From NCBI GenBank assembly GCA_021769295.1, contig JAETTD010000014.1, positions 1-61,394 of the forward strand: a DNA stretch of 61,394 bases, in the 5' to 3' direction. This document shows positions 1-8,511 of the stretch, in pieces. Both the position numbers and the translations under genes were made by a program. Source of the DNA: Bacillota bacterium (lineage in GTDB: Bacteria; Bacillota; Clostridia; Peptostreptococcales; Anaerovoracaceae). Positions within the stretch are counted from its first letter, which is position 1; the number at the start of each line of letters is the position of its first letter. The notes under the pieces were generated by a model. It saw only the letters and a list, made by a program, of their open reading frames with translations, was not told the origin of the DNA and searched no databases.

Positions 1-79
1 TGCAAGGTCGAAACCCTTGCGATTTCCTACGGAAATCTCAAGCACTTGCTGTTGATAATTCAATATTTATAGGAATTCG

Positions 80-105
80 GAGAGCCTCGATAGGGGCTCT
101 CTTTT
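80..105 (+). terminator. Rho-independent terminator of an upstream gene
   Basis: GAGAGCC (80-86) pairs with GGCTCTC (95-101) and is followed by TTTT. It would end a plus-strand transcript entering from outside the window. In frame 1 the first 72 bases could be the tail of a protein ending at TAG (70-72), but I cannot identify it. Confidence 0.6.
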
Positions 106-416
106 GTTGGGGGCGTTATGGATTAGTGAAATTCATTGTAACTTTCTTGTCACTTTTCGTTCCTACTCATCGTTTCGTCATCAATTATTGTTACTCTTTA
201 ACTTTGTAACTTTTTATATAGTAATTGTACCACTTAATTGTTGAAATTCCAACATGTTGCGGCATTGCCACGTCGCCGCATTTTCCGTGCTGGGGCCTGA
301 GCTGTAGCGTTGGCTTTTTGCAATGGAACTGCTCAAATAGCCAACATTTATTCCAATAACTGTAAATTTCGAGAGGATTCCGGGGCCTTTGTTGGCTTTT
401 TGAGCTTCTCACCCTG

Positions 417-460
417 AAATTGGCCTACAAAAAACCTTAAAACTGTAGGCCAATTTTGTT
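417..460 (+). terminator. 13-bp inverted repeat, terminator-like
   Basis: The arms at 417-429 and 444-456 are a perfect inverted repeat containing TTGGCCTACA and TGTAGGCCAA, followed by TTGTT. Between 106 and 416 I see no convincing gene. Confidence 0.45.
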
Positions 461-468
461 CCTAACCG

Positions 469-502
469 AAAAAAAGCCAACGCCGATACATTTCGGCGTT
501 GG
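469..502 (-). terminator. Terminator downstream of the TraX-family gene
   Basis: CCAACGCCGA (477-486) pairs perfectly with TCGGCGTTGG (493-502). Read on the minus strand it is followed by seven Ts (469-475), so it would end the transcript of the gene at 609-1307. Confidence 0.75.
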
Positions 503-608
503 ACTGTCAGGCATTATGTAACTCTCTGTTGGCGGATTCTGATTTATTTAAACTTTTTTGCATTTCGGCATTGTCCTGCAATCGGACGACATCCTGAAAG
601 CATATTTT

Positions 609-1307
609 TTACCCATGGAAATAATATATCCTTATTAAGCCCAAGATCAGCAAGTGAGCAGGATAGAACCAATAGTTGAGCCACTTAAATTGCTTTCCTC
701 TCTCTCCGTTGTAAAGATTCGTTGTTGCAAATCCTAAAATCGCCCAAGGTGTTCTCAGTAAAGGAATAAAGGCAATTAAGGACTTTAACATATTATCACG
801 GAATAAGTAAAATAATGTAATCACCAATACGCCCTGGTAAGAATAATCCACTTCACCAAGGGTGGCGGCAAGGCATCCCAAGATAACTATGCCGATTGCC
901 GGTAATTGCCATTTGGCTTTTCTTTCTTTCAAAGCATCAATTCCCCAAATCACACAGAGGCCAATGGCAAGGGTGAAAAAGATATTCTGATGCCAAGCGG
1001 CAAAAAGCTCCGCGCTTGTATACATATTAAACGGAATTTCTGAAATAACTGCAAAAACCAACAGGTTTCTTAAATACTTTGATTTGCTTCGTGTGTGATA
1101 AAATCCTTCCACTAATAGGAAAGCGAAAATCGGAAAAGCGATTCTACCTAAAATATCAAAAGCCTCACTAAGCCATACTACAATAGCAGGCGGGTTATCC
1201 ATAAGCAGATATTGAAATAATACCGCTTTGTTGGTGTGATCGATAAGCATCGTAATCAACGCTATATGCTTTAATGTTGCTCCTGATAAACACTTCAATT
1301 TATCCAC
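609..1307 (-). CDS. TraX family membrane protein
   Basis: This is a polytopic membrane protein of about 232 residues. It matches the TraX family, named for the F-pilin acetylase of conjugative plasmids. The family is common on clostridial chromosomes, where its substrate is unknown, and many members are thought to acetylate cell-surface material. Visible signatures are the early IDHTNK segment and the GRIAFPIFAFLLVEGFYHTR block, followed by FAVISEIPF. The open frame extends to 1379 with a GTG. I prefer the GTG at 1305-1307, because GGAGG (1316-1320) lies 8 bases upstream and the protein then begins as family members usually do, with DKLKCLSG. A terminator follows at 469-502. No conjugation genes are adjacent, so a transfer role is not implied. 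Confidence 0.8.
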   Translation of the reverse strand: MDKLKCLSGATLKHIALITMLIDHTNKAVLFQYLLMDNPPAIVVWLSEAFDILGRIAFPIFAFLLVEGFYHTRSKSKYLRNLLVFAVISEIPFNMYTSAELFAAWHQNIFFTLAIGLCVIWGIDALKERKAKWQLPAIGIVILGCLAATLGEVDYSYQGVLVITLFYLFRDNMLKSLIAFIPLLRTPWAILGFATTNLYNGERGKQFKWLNYWFYPAHLLILGLIRIYYFHG

Positions 1308-1387
1308 TTGGCAATCCTCCATCCATGAATTTTGTTTTTCCTGTGGAAACTGTAAATTTACTGTAAAGGCTTTGCTCACCCTAATAG

Positions 1388-1535
1388 CCTCTATAAGCTC
1401 CGATAAAATTGCGCGCCTTTGCAGCCGGAATTAAAATATGTTTGAGCCTTCCTACTCCACCCTATGGGAAGCGAGTTATTTTAATTACATGCAAAGGGAG
1501 CAGTGAGTTGCAGAGCTTATCTGCGCCGAAGGTGA
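1388..1535 (+). repeat. Dispersed palindromic intergenic repeat (copy 1)
   Basis: The core 1427-1488 starts with GGAATTAAAAT and ends with ATTTTAATTAC. It carries GAGCCTTCC and GGGAAGCGAG as inner arms. Both flanks (for example TAAGCTCCGAT and TGCAGAGCTTATC) match the reverse complement of the copy at 19740-19875, so the full element is about 140-150 bp. Other copies lie at 9926, 11931, 12105 and 19740. It looks like a MITE- or ERIC-like element without coding capacity. Confidence 0.75.
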
Positions 1536-1560
1536 TACAAAGAACTTACAATGATTTATT

Positions 1561-1607
1561 ATTGTATCATAAAAACGGTCAAACATGTTTATGTTTTATG
1601 ATACAAT
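1561..1607. repeat. 14-bp perfect inverted repeat
   Basis: ATTGTATCATAAAA (1561-1574) is matched by TTTTATGATACAAT (1594-1607) with a 19-base loop. It lies between the dispersed repeat and the 62-bp array. It could be an operator, a transcript end or the remains of an element end; nothing adjacent decides this. Confidence 0.6.
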
Positions 1608-1654
1608 ACATAATTTCATATTAGAACCGCAATAACCAAAATACGTGAAGAGGA

Positions 1655-2062
1655 TAACGTTTTTTCGTGAATTCACAAAAACGTGTTAACTTAGATAACC
1701 AATATTCGGCAAACCGATAACATAATTGCGTGAATTCACTGAATCGTGTTTGCTCAGCCACCATAAGTCCAGTGGGCTTTAACGTTTTTTCGTGAATTCA
1801 CAAAGTCATGGTTGCAGTGATAACATGATTTTGGCTTTCCCATAACATTATTGCGTGAAATCGCCGAATCGTTGTAGCGCTGGCGACACCATTTCAGAAA
1901 ACCTTAACATAATTGCACAAATTCACCGAATCGTTGTAGCGCCGGCGACACCATCTCAGAAAACCTTAACATAATTGCTCAAATTCACAGAATCGTTGTA
2001 GCTCAGCTACCATAGTTCCGGCAAGCCTTAACATTATTTCGTGAATTCACCAAAACGTGTTA
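1655..2062. repeat. Seven-unit tandem array, about 62-bp period
   Basis: Units begin with TAAC at 1655, 1718, 1780, 1843, 1905, 1967 and 2029, giving steps of 62 or 63 bases. Each unit has a segment of about 34 bases running from TAAC to a GTTA-like end. In most units this is centred on the palindrome GTGAATTCAC. A linker of about 28 bases follows. Linkers of units 4 and 5 are nearly identical (both contain GGCGACACCAT), while units 2 and 6 share CTCAGC. Units are degenerate, not clonal copies. No gene lies between 1308 and 2155. Confidence 0.85.
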
Positions 2063-2095
2063 CCCGTGTGCTGCAGCCCATGGGTTTGAGCCCAT

Positions 2096-2137
2096 AAAAA
2101 ACCGACCAAGGTGGGGCTTCGCCCCGCCTTGGCCGGT
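2096..2137 (-). terminator. Terminator of the acetyltransferase / PatB operon
   Basis: A 17-base stem (2101-2117 with 2121-2137, two G-U pairs) closes on a TTC loop. On the minus strand it is followed by TTTTTT. It lies 18 bases past the acetyltransferase stop. Confidence 0.85.
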
Positions 2138-2155
2138 CGCCGATCGATTATCACA

Positions 2156-2638
2156 TTAAAATTTCAATCTCATCTGGTACCATGTTACGTTGCCATGGAC
2201 TGACTTTGAAATGCCTTCGTTTACGAAGCCGAACTTTGCGTAGTAGTGTATCAGCCTGTCTTTGCAGGTGAGGACGAGGCCTTCCCGGCCTTGGGCCTTT
2301 GCGTCTGCGATTACCTGCTTCAGCACTCTTTCTGCGCAGCCTTGCTTGCGGTATTCGGGAATGGTGTCCACGCCGAATATCATCTGCCACTTGCCGTTAG
2401 GATTGTGCATGGACGCGTCGTCGTACATTTCATCGGCCAAATCGGGCTCGTCGGTTACCATGCCGTTTACGAAACCTACCAGTTTATCGCCGTCAAACAA
2501 GAGCCAGAAGTAGTCGGCAAATACGGACAGGCGCTTTCTCAGCGATTCTTCGCTTGCAGCCTCTGCTGCAGGAAAACAAACTTCTTCCACTGCTGCGATT
2601 GCTTTTAAATCATCTATGGTTGCTTTTCTGATTTCCAT
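2156..2638 (-). CDS. GNAT family N-acetyltransferase
   Basis: This 160-residue protein has the single-domain length of a GCN5-related acetyltransferase. These transfer acetyl from acetyl-CoA to an amine. The acetyl-CoA-binding A motif is visible as the strand with IFGVDTIPEYRKQG followed by a helix. The C-terminal YAKFGFVNEG is the usual B-motif end. The AAVEEVCFP opening resembles arylalkylamine-type members, but the substrate cannot be read from sequence. AAGGAG sits 7 bases before the ATG. The start codon overlaps the stop of the upstream PatB gene by one base (TAATG), so the two are translationally coupled. Confidence 0.85.
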   Translation of the reverse strand: MEIRKATIDDLKAIAAVEEVCFPAAEAASEESLRKRLSVFADYFWLLFDGDKLVGFVNGMVTDEPDLADEMYDDASMHNPNGKWQMIFGVDTIPEYRKQGCAERVLKQVIADAKAQGREGLVLTCKDRLIHYYAKFGFVNEGISKSVHGNVTWYQMRLKF

Positions 2639-3855
2639 TACTTTTCTCCTTTATGTTTTGCGATTGCTTCTGCCATACGCTTTAATCCTTCCTCTATCAG
2701 GGCGCGAGGCATAGCCAGATTGAGGCGTATAAAGCCTTCTGCGTTGCCTACGAACAGTGCATCGCCGCCTTCAAGCAGCACACCGGCCTCGTTGGCAAAG
2801 AATCCGCACAAGTCCTCTACGTCAGGCAAAGCGTTTCTCATGTCAACCCACGCCAGATATGTAGCCTCAGGAATGTAGCATACCACTCCCGGAACGTTGG
2901 TGTCCAAATATTCTTTCATGAACTTGAAGTTTCCGTCCAGATACTCCTTTAACTCTGCAAGCCACTGGCCGCCTTTCTGGTATGCAGCTTTGTGGGCTTC
3001 GATAGACACAGGGTTTACGGAAGCGAGAAGCTTGTCCCTTGCCACAAAGTGCTCTCTCAGAGCCTTGTCTCTTATTATAATATTTGAATGCATCAAACCT
3101 GCCATATTGAAGGTCTTGCTGGCAGACATGCAGGTTATCAGCTTGTTGTAATCCGGCATGATTTTAGCCATAGGTGTGTGCTTTAAGCCCTGTCTCAACA
3201 AATCGCAGTGGATTTCGTCGGAAATTATCCAAAGGTCGTTTTTCTCTACGATTTCGGCTACTCGTTTAAGCTCTTCCTCAGTCCATACACGGCCCGTAGG
3301 ATTGTGAGGATTGCACCACATTAGCATCTTGATGTCAGAGTCCTTGGCCTTTTCTTCGAGGTCGTCAAAATCAATGGTAAAGTATCCGTTATCGTTTTTC
3401 AGGTTTGAAGTGACGAGTTCTACATCATTGTATTCTGCTGAATGCAAGAAATATCCGTAGGCAGGAGCCATGGTAAGGAACTTGCCGTCAGGGCCTACCA
3501 AGTCCTCAGTAAGCTGGTAGAGCGCAGTAATAATTCCTGCAGAAGTTTTCAGTTCTTCTTCCGGGAATTCCCAGTCATACATATCTTTGCACCATTTTGA
3601 AAAGATTTCATAGTACTCTGAATTGTATATTCCGCTGTAGCCGAATATTTTTTTATCTATTCGGGCTTTCATTGCATCACGGATTTCAGGCGGTGTTGCA
3701 AATTCCATATCGGCTACCCACATGCGAATAAATTCTTCATCTTTGAAAGGGAAAACTTTTTCAGGGCCTGCGTGAAAAATATACCCACGAAATCCATCGG
3801 TGTTAAGTGCATTGGTGTTTCGTCTCTCAATGATTTCGTCAAAGTTGTACTTCAT
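2638..3855 (-). CDS. PLP-dependent cystathionine beta-lyase, MalY/PatB type
   Basis: This 405-residue fold-type I aminotransferase-like enzyme is the usual length for the MalY/PatB family, which cleaves C-S bonds of cystathionine or cysteine to give pyruvate, ammonia and a thiol. The N-terminal VADMEFATPPEI block, the CNPHNPTGRVW loop, the ISDEIHCDL strand and the PLP-lysine motif SASKTFNMAG are all present. Only family knowledge supports the reaction; some relatives are aminotransferases. An AGGAGG site precedes the ATG. It is co-transcribed with the acetyltransferase downstream and follows dusB with a short gap. Confidence 0.88.
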   Translation of the reverse strand: MKYNFDEIIERRNTNALNTDGFRGYIFHAGPEKVFPFKDEEFIRMWVADMEFATPPEIRDAMKARIDKKIFGYSGIYNSEYYEIFSKWCKDMYDWEFPEEELKTSAGIITALYQLTEDLVGPDGKFLTMAPAYGYFLHSAEYNDVELVTSNLKNDNGYFTIDFDDLEEKAKDSDIKMLMWCNPHNPTGRVWTEEELKRVAEIVEKNDLWIISDEIHCDLLRQGLKHTPMAKIMPDYNKLITCMSASKTFNMAGLMHSNIIIRDKALREHFVARDKLLASVNPVSIEAHKAAYQKGGQWLAELKEYLDGNFKFMKEYLDTNVPGVVCYIPEATYLAWVDMRNALPDVEDLCGFFANEAGVLLEGGDALFVGNAEGFIRLNLAMPRALIEEGLKRMAEAIAKHKGEK

Positions 3856-3867
3856 ACTGTCTACCTC

Positions 3868-4827
3868 CTATATGCTTTCTATGGCTTTTTTCAGCTCATA
3901 AATATCAGTTATTTGATTTACCCGTCCCCTGAAAGCCGCAGCTCCGTGAACCCCCTTTAAATACCAGCCCACATGCTTTCTCATTTCACGCACGGCGGCA
4001 TACTCTCCTTTAAGGTCAGCCAAATCCTGAAGATGACAAAGCATCATGCCCTTTTTATCCTCTACGGTAGGCTTTGCAGGCGGTTCTTCGCCCCGCCATG
4101 CGGCCAGCGCCTCTCTGAAAATCCACGGATTTCCTAAAGCGCCCCTTCCTATCATTACAAAATCGCAGCCCGTCTGCTCCATAATTGCAATGGCAGACCG
4201 GCCGTCGGTCACATCTCCGTTGCCTATGACCGGTATATCCACGGCTCGTTTAACCGCAGCTATAATATTCCAGTCCGCTTTGCCACTGTAGTACTGCTCT
4301 CTGGTTCGTCCGTGGACGGTGATTGCAGAAGCACCTGCCGCAGATACGGCATGAGCGATTTCCACGGCATTGATTGAATTAGAATCCCAGCCCGCCCTTA
4401 TCTTTGCCGTAACCGGCTTTGTCGTGTTCTTCACCACAGCAGACACAATATCATACACCAAGTCCGGGTCTTTAAGCAGCGCCGAGCCTTCTCCGTTTTT
4501 CACTATCTTAGGTACGGGACAGCCCATATTTATATCTATCGCAGCTCCCGGGTATTTTTCAAGTTCTCTTGCTGTAAACGCCATGACCTCCGGCTCATGG
4601 CCGAAAATCTGAAAAGCAACCGGTCTTTCATCTTCGTATGTGTAAAGCAGCTTGCCGGTGTTTTTGTCTTTGTACCACAGTCCTTTGCCGCTGATCATTT
4701 CGCTGAAAGTTAAAGCGGCCCCTTGTTTCCTGCATATGCGTCTCATGGGTGCATCGGTGATGCCCGCAAGAGGAGCAAGAAAAAAGGGATTATCCAATAT
4801 TAAGTTGCCTATCCGCAAAGTTTTCAT
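3868..4827 (-). CDS. dusB: tRNA-dihydrouridine synthase
   Basis: This 319-residue flavoenzyme reduces uridine to dihydrouridine in tRNA using FMN and NADPH. The TIM-barrel opening FFLAPLAGITDAPMR, the catalytic-cysteine loop INMGCPVPKIVKNGEGSAL and the FMN phosphate-binding VIGNGDVTD and GRGALGNPW motifs are all visible. The length fits the bacterial DusB subfamily, which often sits next to regulators or fis in other bacteria. An AGGGG ribosome site precedes the ATG. It lies just downstream of the PucR-type regulator gene with a gap of 18 bases, and probably shares its transcript. Confidence 0.92.
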   Translation of the reverse strand: MKTLRIGNLILDNPFFLAPLAGITDAPMRRICRKQGAALTFSEMISGKGLWYKDKNTGKLLYTYEDERPVAFQIFGHEPEVMAFTARELEKYPGAAIDINMGCPVPKIVKNGEGSALLKDPDLVYDIVSAVVKNTTKPVTAKIRAGWDSNSINAVEIAHAVSAAGASAITVHGRTREQYYSGKADWNIIAAVKRAVDIPVIGNGDVTDGRSAIAIMEQTGCDFVMIGRGALGNPWIFREALAAWRGEEPPAKPTVEDKKGMMLCHLQDLADLKGEYAAVREMRKHVGWYLKGVHGAAAFRGRVNQITDIYELKKAIESI

Positions 4828-4845
4828 GATAATCCCCTGTTATTC

Positions 4846-6426
4846 TTATTTACTTGCCGCTTCAAGTCTCTGAAGCGCCAGCGCTATGGTCAGTCCGGGA
4901 ATTACACGGTTTCCTGTGATTTCCACTCCCAAAACTTCATTGATTTTTTTCAGTCTGTATTGAACGGTGTTTGTATGTATTCCCATAAATTCAGCGGTTT
5001 TGCTGCTGTTCATGCCTGCGTCCAGTACAAAAGTTTCAAGAGTATCCAAAAGCTGTTTTGCTTTATTATCTCCTTCTTTTCTGAAAGAAGTCAACAATTC
5101 CGTATAGTTTTTCTTCTGATATCCCCCCTGCACTTGCAGATTCATGCAGTTACTGGCCAAGGCCATCTCATACTTGGTAAATACTCTCTTATAAGGGAAG
5201 ATGTATTCCACAAAGTCGCACGTTTCATTGATTATATGGAAGCCGTCTCCTGCGCTTTCTATATCGTCAATGCCCGTCACATGGAAAATCTTGCCCTGCT
5301 TTTCTTCTTTAAGTTCGTCAAAGAGCTGTTTACACATGGCTTTATCATTGATTTCTCCGCTGGGTTCGATATTTCTTCCACGGAAAACAACTCCGTAAAT
5401 TTCATCCTCTTCATTGATTTTTATGATGTTGAGGAAATCCTTTTTCTTATAATCGTCTATTATCTTTTCGCTTTGTGACTTGCTTAAGCCCCTGGCATAA
5501 AAGACTGAAACCAAATCCTGAGGCTTGATTCCTACCTCGTCTTTCAGGGAGTAAGCGAGGCTCCTGTTTCCACGCATCAGCGCCTGAACGAACTCGGTCT
5601 TCGCATCCCTTTCAGGCTTAAACTTCCACATGCCTATGGCAAGTTCGATAATTTCCGCCAGTTTTGTAATTTCTCCTGATGAGTAATTGTCTTCGTTGTC
5701 AACAATCAGCAGATAATACTTTTCGTTATTTATGGATGTGGTTCCCCAATAGGTCAGCACCCCGTCAATGTCCACAAGACTGTAGACGTGGCCTGAGTTA
5801 AGGGCTGTTTCTCTTCCCCTTCTTATTGCCTCGTCAATAGTGGTCTTATACCTGGTTTCAACAGCCATTATCGGGTTAAACTCTTCGCTGAGCAAAACAA
5901 CCTGAAAATCATTGCTTACGGCTGCTTCTCTGAGAGCCTGCTGAAAGCTGTTATGCTTTTCAAAATTCAGCAAATGGAAAATTGTATTGTTTATAAGGCT
6001 GTTCTTAAAGTTGTTGCCATACAGCAATTTTTCCATTACTTCTATAATTACATCCGAATAACCGATATTTTTACCGTTTACCAGTATTACAAGAGGGATA
6101 CCGGCATCTTCCGCCGTATTTATTACCTCTTTATAATTGTGTCCTTCTGAAAAAGGTTCCCGCTGAAATACCACAATTCCGGCAACTTTTCCTTTTGCCA
6201 GCGCTTTTATGGTATTGCACTGCATCTGAAAATCATTTCTCATGCCTGAAAATGTGGTTAAAATCAGTTCTTCAGGTTTGGCGCTGTATAAAACCGCCTC
6301 TTCTTCATTAACCGCATCCATAACGGAAACATTTTTCACACGATTATCGAGATTTTTCTCTCCTGCAACCACCACACACTGTCTAAATACATCCAGTTGC
6401 AGGCAATCTCTAACTGTCAATCTCAT
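4846..6426 (-). CDS. PucR family transcriptional regulator
   Basis: This 526-residue protein has a PucR N-terminal domain (roughly residues 1-125, LTVRDCLQL onward), a GGDEF-like middle region and a C-terminal helix-turn-helix near residues 470-520 (SSKTAEFMGIHTNTVQYRLKKI). Members named for purine catabolism control many amino-acid and purine pathways as activators; the ligand here is unknown. AGGAAG lies before the ATG. The gene begins 1 base after the ftsH stop and ends 18 bases before dusB, so it sits inside a housekeeping operon. No obvious catabolic target is adjacent. Confidence 0.88.
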   Translation of the reverse strand: MRLTVRDCLQLDVFRQCVVVAGEKNLDNRVKNVSVMDAVNEEEAVLYSAKPEELILTTFSGMRNDFQMQCNTIKALAKGKVAGIVVFQREPFSEGHNYKEVINTAEDAGIPLVILVNGKNIGYSDVIIEVMEKLLYGNNFKNSLINNTIFHLLNFEKHNSFQQALREAAVSNDFQVVLLSEEFNPIMAVETRYKTTIDEAIRRGRETALNSGHVYSLVDIDGVLTYWGTTSINNEKYYLLIVDNEDNYSSGEITKLAEIIELAIGMWKFKPERDAKTEFVQALMRGNRSLAYSLKDEVGIKPQDLVSVFYARGLSKSQSEKIIDDYKKKDFLNIIKINEEDEIYGVVFRGRNIEPSGEINDKAMCKQLFDELKEEKQGKIFHVTGIDDIESAGDGFHIINETCDFVEYIFPYKRVFTKYEMALASNCMNLQVQGGYQKKNYTELLTSFRKEGDNKAKQLLDTLETFVLDAGMNSSKTAEFMGIHTNTVQYRLKKINEVLGVEITGNRVIPGLTIALALQRLEAASK

Positions 6427-6427
6427 A

Positions 6428-8434
6428 TTATTTCACTTCCTGATCCTCTTCTGGAGAGTCGTCATCCTCAAGATAATTGGTATCGTATTTTTCCAATTCT
6501 TCTTTCAGGCGCTCCTCTTCTTCTCTGCGAAGTCTCTCGTTTTCGGCTGCTTCTTCATTATCTCTTGCCTTCTTGGCTTCAATATCAACCTTAATCTTTT
6601 CAGCCAAACCCTCTGCAGAATATTTGCCTGTAAACAGGTCTTCAAACTGCTCTCCGTCAATGGTTTCCACCAGAAGCAACGCCTCTGCAACTCTTGTGAG
6701 GGTTTCCATATTTTCTTTAAGCAGCCTTTCTGCTTCTGCATAAGCTTCGTCTATTATTCTCTTAACTTCTTCGTCAATTTCACGAGCTACCTGATCCGAA
6801 TAGTTCTTGTGGGTCGTAAAATCGTTTCCGAGGAATACTTCTTCTGAATTGCTGTAATTTACAGGTCCTATCCTATCGCTGAAACCGTATTTGGTCACCA
6901 TATCACGTGCGACCTCGGTAGCACGCATTATGTCGTTGCTGGCGCCCGTACTGATGTCGTCCAAAGTCAGAGCCTCCGCCACACGACCTCCAAGAAGGTG
7001 TATTATGGCATTTTTCATGCTGTTTCTGGTCTCATAACTCTTATCTTCCTTAGGCAAGGTCATGGTAAATCCGCCGGCTCTTCCTCTCGGAATTATGGTA
7101 ACCTGGTGAACCGGATCGCTATCAGGTATACATCTTGCCACAACTGCATGACCTGCTTCATGGTATGCGGTCAGCTTTCTCTCCTTCTGGCTTATCACCC
7201 TGCTCTTCTTTTCCGGGCCTGCGATTACCTTGGTAATGGCTTCTTCTATCTCTTCCATTCTTATAAAGCGACCGTTTCTTCTCGCCGTAATCAAAGCTGC
7301 CTCATTGAGCAGATTTTCTATATCAGCCGGAGTAAATCCCGGTGTTCTTCTTGCCAGCACAGCAGGAGTAACATCGTCCGCAAGTGGCTTGTTTTTACTG
7401 TGAATTTTGAAAATTTCTTCTCTTCCCTTTATGTCAGGGGCGCCGATAACAATCTGCCTGTCAAATCTTCCGGGTCTCAAAAGCGCCGGGTCAAGTATAT
7501 CAGGTCTGTTGGTAGCAGCAAGAATTATTATGCCTGAATTCTCCGCAAAACCGTCCATCTCAACCAGCAGCTGGTTAAGGGTCTGTTCTCTTTCATCATG
7601 GCCTCCGCCTATTCCGGCCCCTCTTTTACGTCCTACGGCGTCGATTTCATCTATGAACACTATACAAGGGGAATTTTTCTTTGCCTGATCAAATAAATCT
7701 CTTACACGGGAAGCTCCCACGCCGACAAACATTTCAACAAAGTCCGAGCCGCTTATGGTGAAGAAAGGCACTCCCGCTTCTCCTGCGGCCGCTTTTGAAA
7801 TATACGTTTTACCTGTTCCCGGAGGGCCTACAAGCAAAATTCCCTTAGGAATTCTTGCGCCCAAATCCTTGTATTTTCTCGGATATTTAAGGAAGTCAAC
7901 GACCTCTTCAAGTTCCTGCTTCTCCTCGTCCAGTCCGGCCACGTCTGCAAAGGTAACCTTTTTCTCTCCGCCCTTGACCATTTTTGCACGGGACTTGGCA
8001 AACTGGAAGGCTTTGCCGTTTCCTCCCTGATTCATCATAAAGTAAATCAGGAAAATCAATGCGCCTGCCGCAAACAGCGTAGGCAACAAGCCCAAAATTA
8101 CAGAGCCTGTATTGTTTGGCGCATCGCTCTCGTATTTTATCTTTCCTTCCTGCATCTGAGGGAACAGATATTGTTCGTTTATTATGCTCAGTTCCACTAC
8201 GGAATTCACATAAGTGTATACCACTTTTTTGTCGCTGATTTTACCGGTAAGTTTTGTATCCGTTACATTTATTTCTTTGATTTCTTCATCTTGAAGATAT
8301 TGAACAAATTGAGACAAAGGGACTTCCTTAATCTCTACCTTATCTTTATCCATTCCCTTGTATGCAGTTGCCACCCCCAATACCACAAGGAAAAGTATTA
8401 CATACACAGCAATATTTTTTGCGAATCTTTTCAC
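6428..8434 (-). CDS. ftsH: ATP-dependent zinc metalloprotease FtsH
   Basis: This 668-residue membrane-anchored AAA+ protease degrades misassembled membrane proteins and short-lived regulators. There are two membrane segments (about 8-25 and 109-133) flanking an extracytoplasmic region. Walker A GPPGTGKT is at 203-210, Walker B IDEID near 261-265, and the zinc motif HEAGH at 425-429. The C-terminal tail from about 620 is highly charged with many Glu and Lys. The start is GTG (8432-8434) preceded by AAAGGGG. It follows tilS, the common tilS-ftsH order in low-GC Gram-positives, but has its own promoter overlapping the tilS end. Confidence 0.97.
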   Translation of the reverse strand: MKRFAKNIAVYVILFLVVLGVATAYKGMDKDKVEIKEVPLSQFVQYLQDEEIKEINVTDTKLTGKISDKKVVYTYVNSVVELSIINEQYLFPQMQEGKIKYESDAPNNTGSVILGLLPTLFAAGALIFLIYFMMNQGGNGKAFQFAKSRAKMVKGGEKKVTFADVAGLDEEKQELEEVVDFLKYPRKYKDLGARIPKGILLVGPPGTGKTYISKAAAGEAGVPFFTISGSDFVEMFVGVGASRVRDLFDQAKKNSPCIVFIDEIDAVGRKRGAGIGGGHDEREQTLNQLLVEMDGFAENSGIIILAATNRPDILDPALLRPGRFDRQIVIGAPDIKGREEIFKIHSKNKPLADDVTPAVLARRTPGFTPADIENLLNEAALITARRNGRFIRMEEIEEAITKVIAGPEKKSRVISQKERKLTAYHEAGHAVVARCIPDSDPVHQVTIIPRGRAGGFTMTLPKEDKSYETRNSMKNAIIHLLGGRVAEALTLDDISTGASNDIMRATEVARDMVTKYGFSDRIGPVNYSNSEEVFLGNDFTTHKNYSDQVAREIDEEVKRIIDEAYAEAERLLKENMETLTRVAEALLLVETIDGEQFEDLFTGKYSAEGLAEKIKVDIEAKKARDNEEAAENERLRREEEERLKEELEKYDTNYLEDDDSPEEDQEVK

Positions 8435-8482
8435 GTTTTTCCCCTTTCACAAGTCTGTTTCTATCTACAAATATTTGGATGT

Positions 8483-8511
8483 ATTTTATCATATAAATCA
8501 CAATTTTTCAA
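8483..8511 (-). promoter_or_regulatory. Sigma-A promoter for ftsH
   Basis: On the minus strand the sequence reads TTGAAA, 17 bases, TAAAAT. The -35 (8506-8511) lies inside the last codons of tilS, so ftsH can be transcribed independently of tilS. Confidence 0.55.

Noticed and set aside
191-412. 73-residue minus-strand reading frame
   Set aside because: No ribosome site, odd composition and no recognisable family; it lies in repeat-rich noncoding DNA.
609-1307. Remnant of a conjugative plasmid
   Set aside because: TraX-family genes are common on chromosomes and no other transfer, replication or integrase genes are seen.
1409-1624. 71-residue plus-strand reading frame
   Set aside because: It runs through the dispersed palindromic repeat and the 14-bp inverted repeat.
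1655-2062. CRISPR or plasmid iteron origin
   Set aside because: Two linkers are nearly identical, repeats drift, and there is no Rep or Cas gene; a plasmid origin is not supported despite the TraX neighbour.
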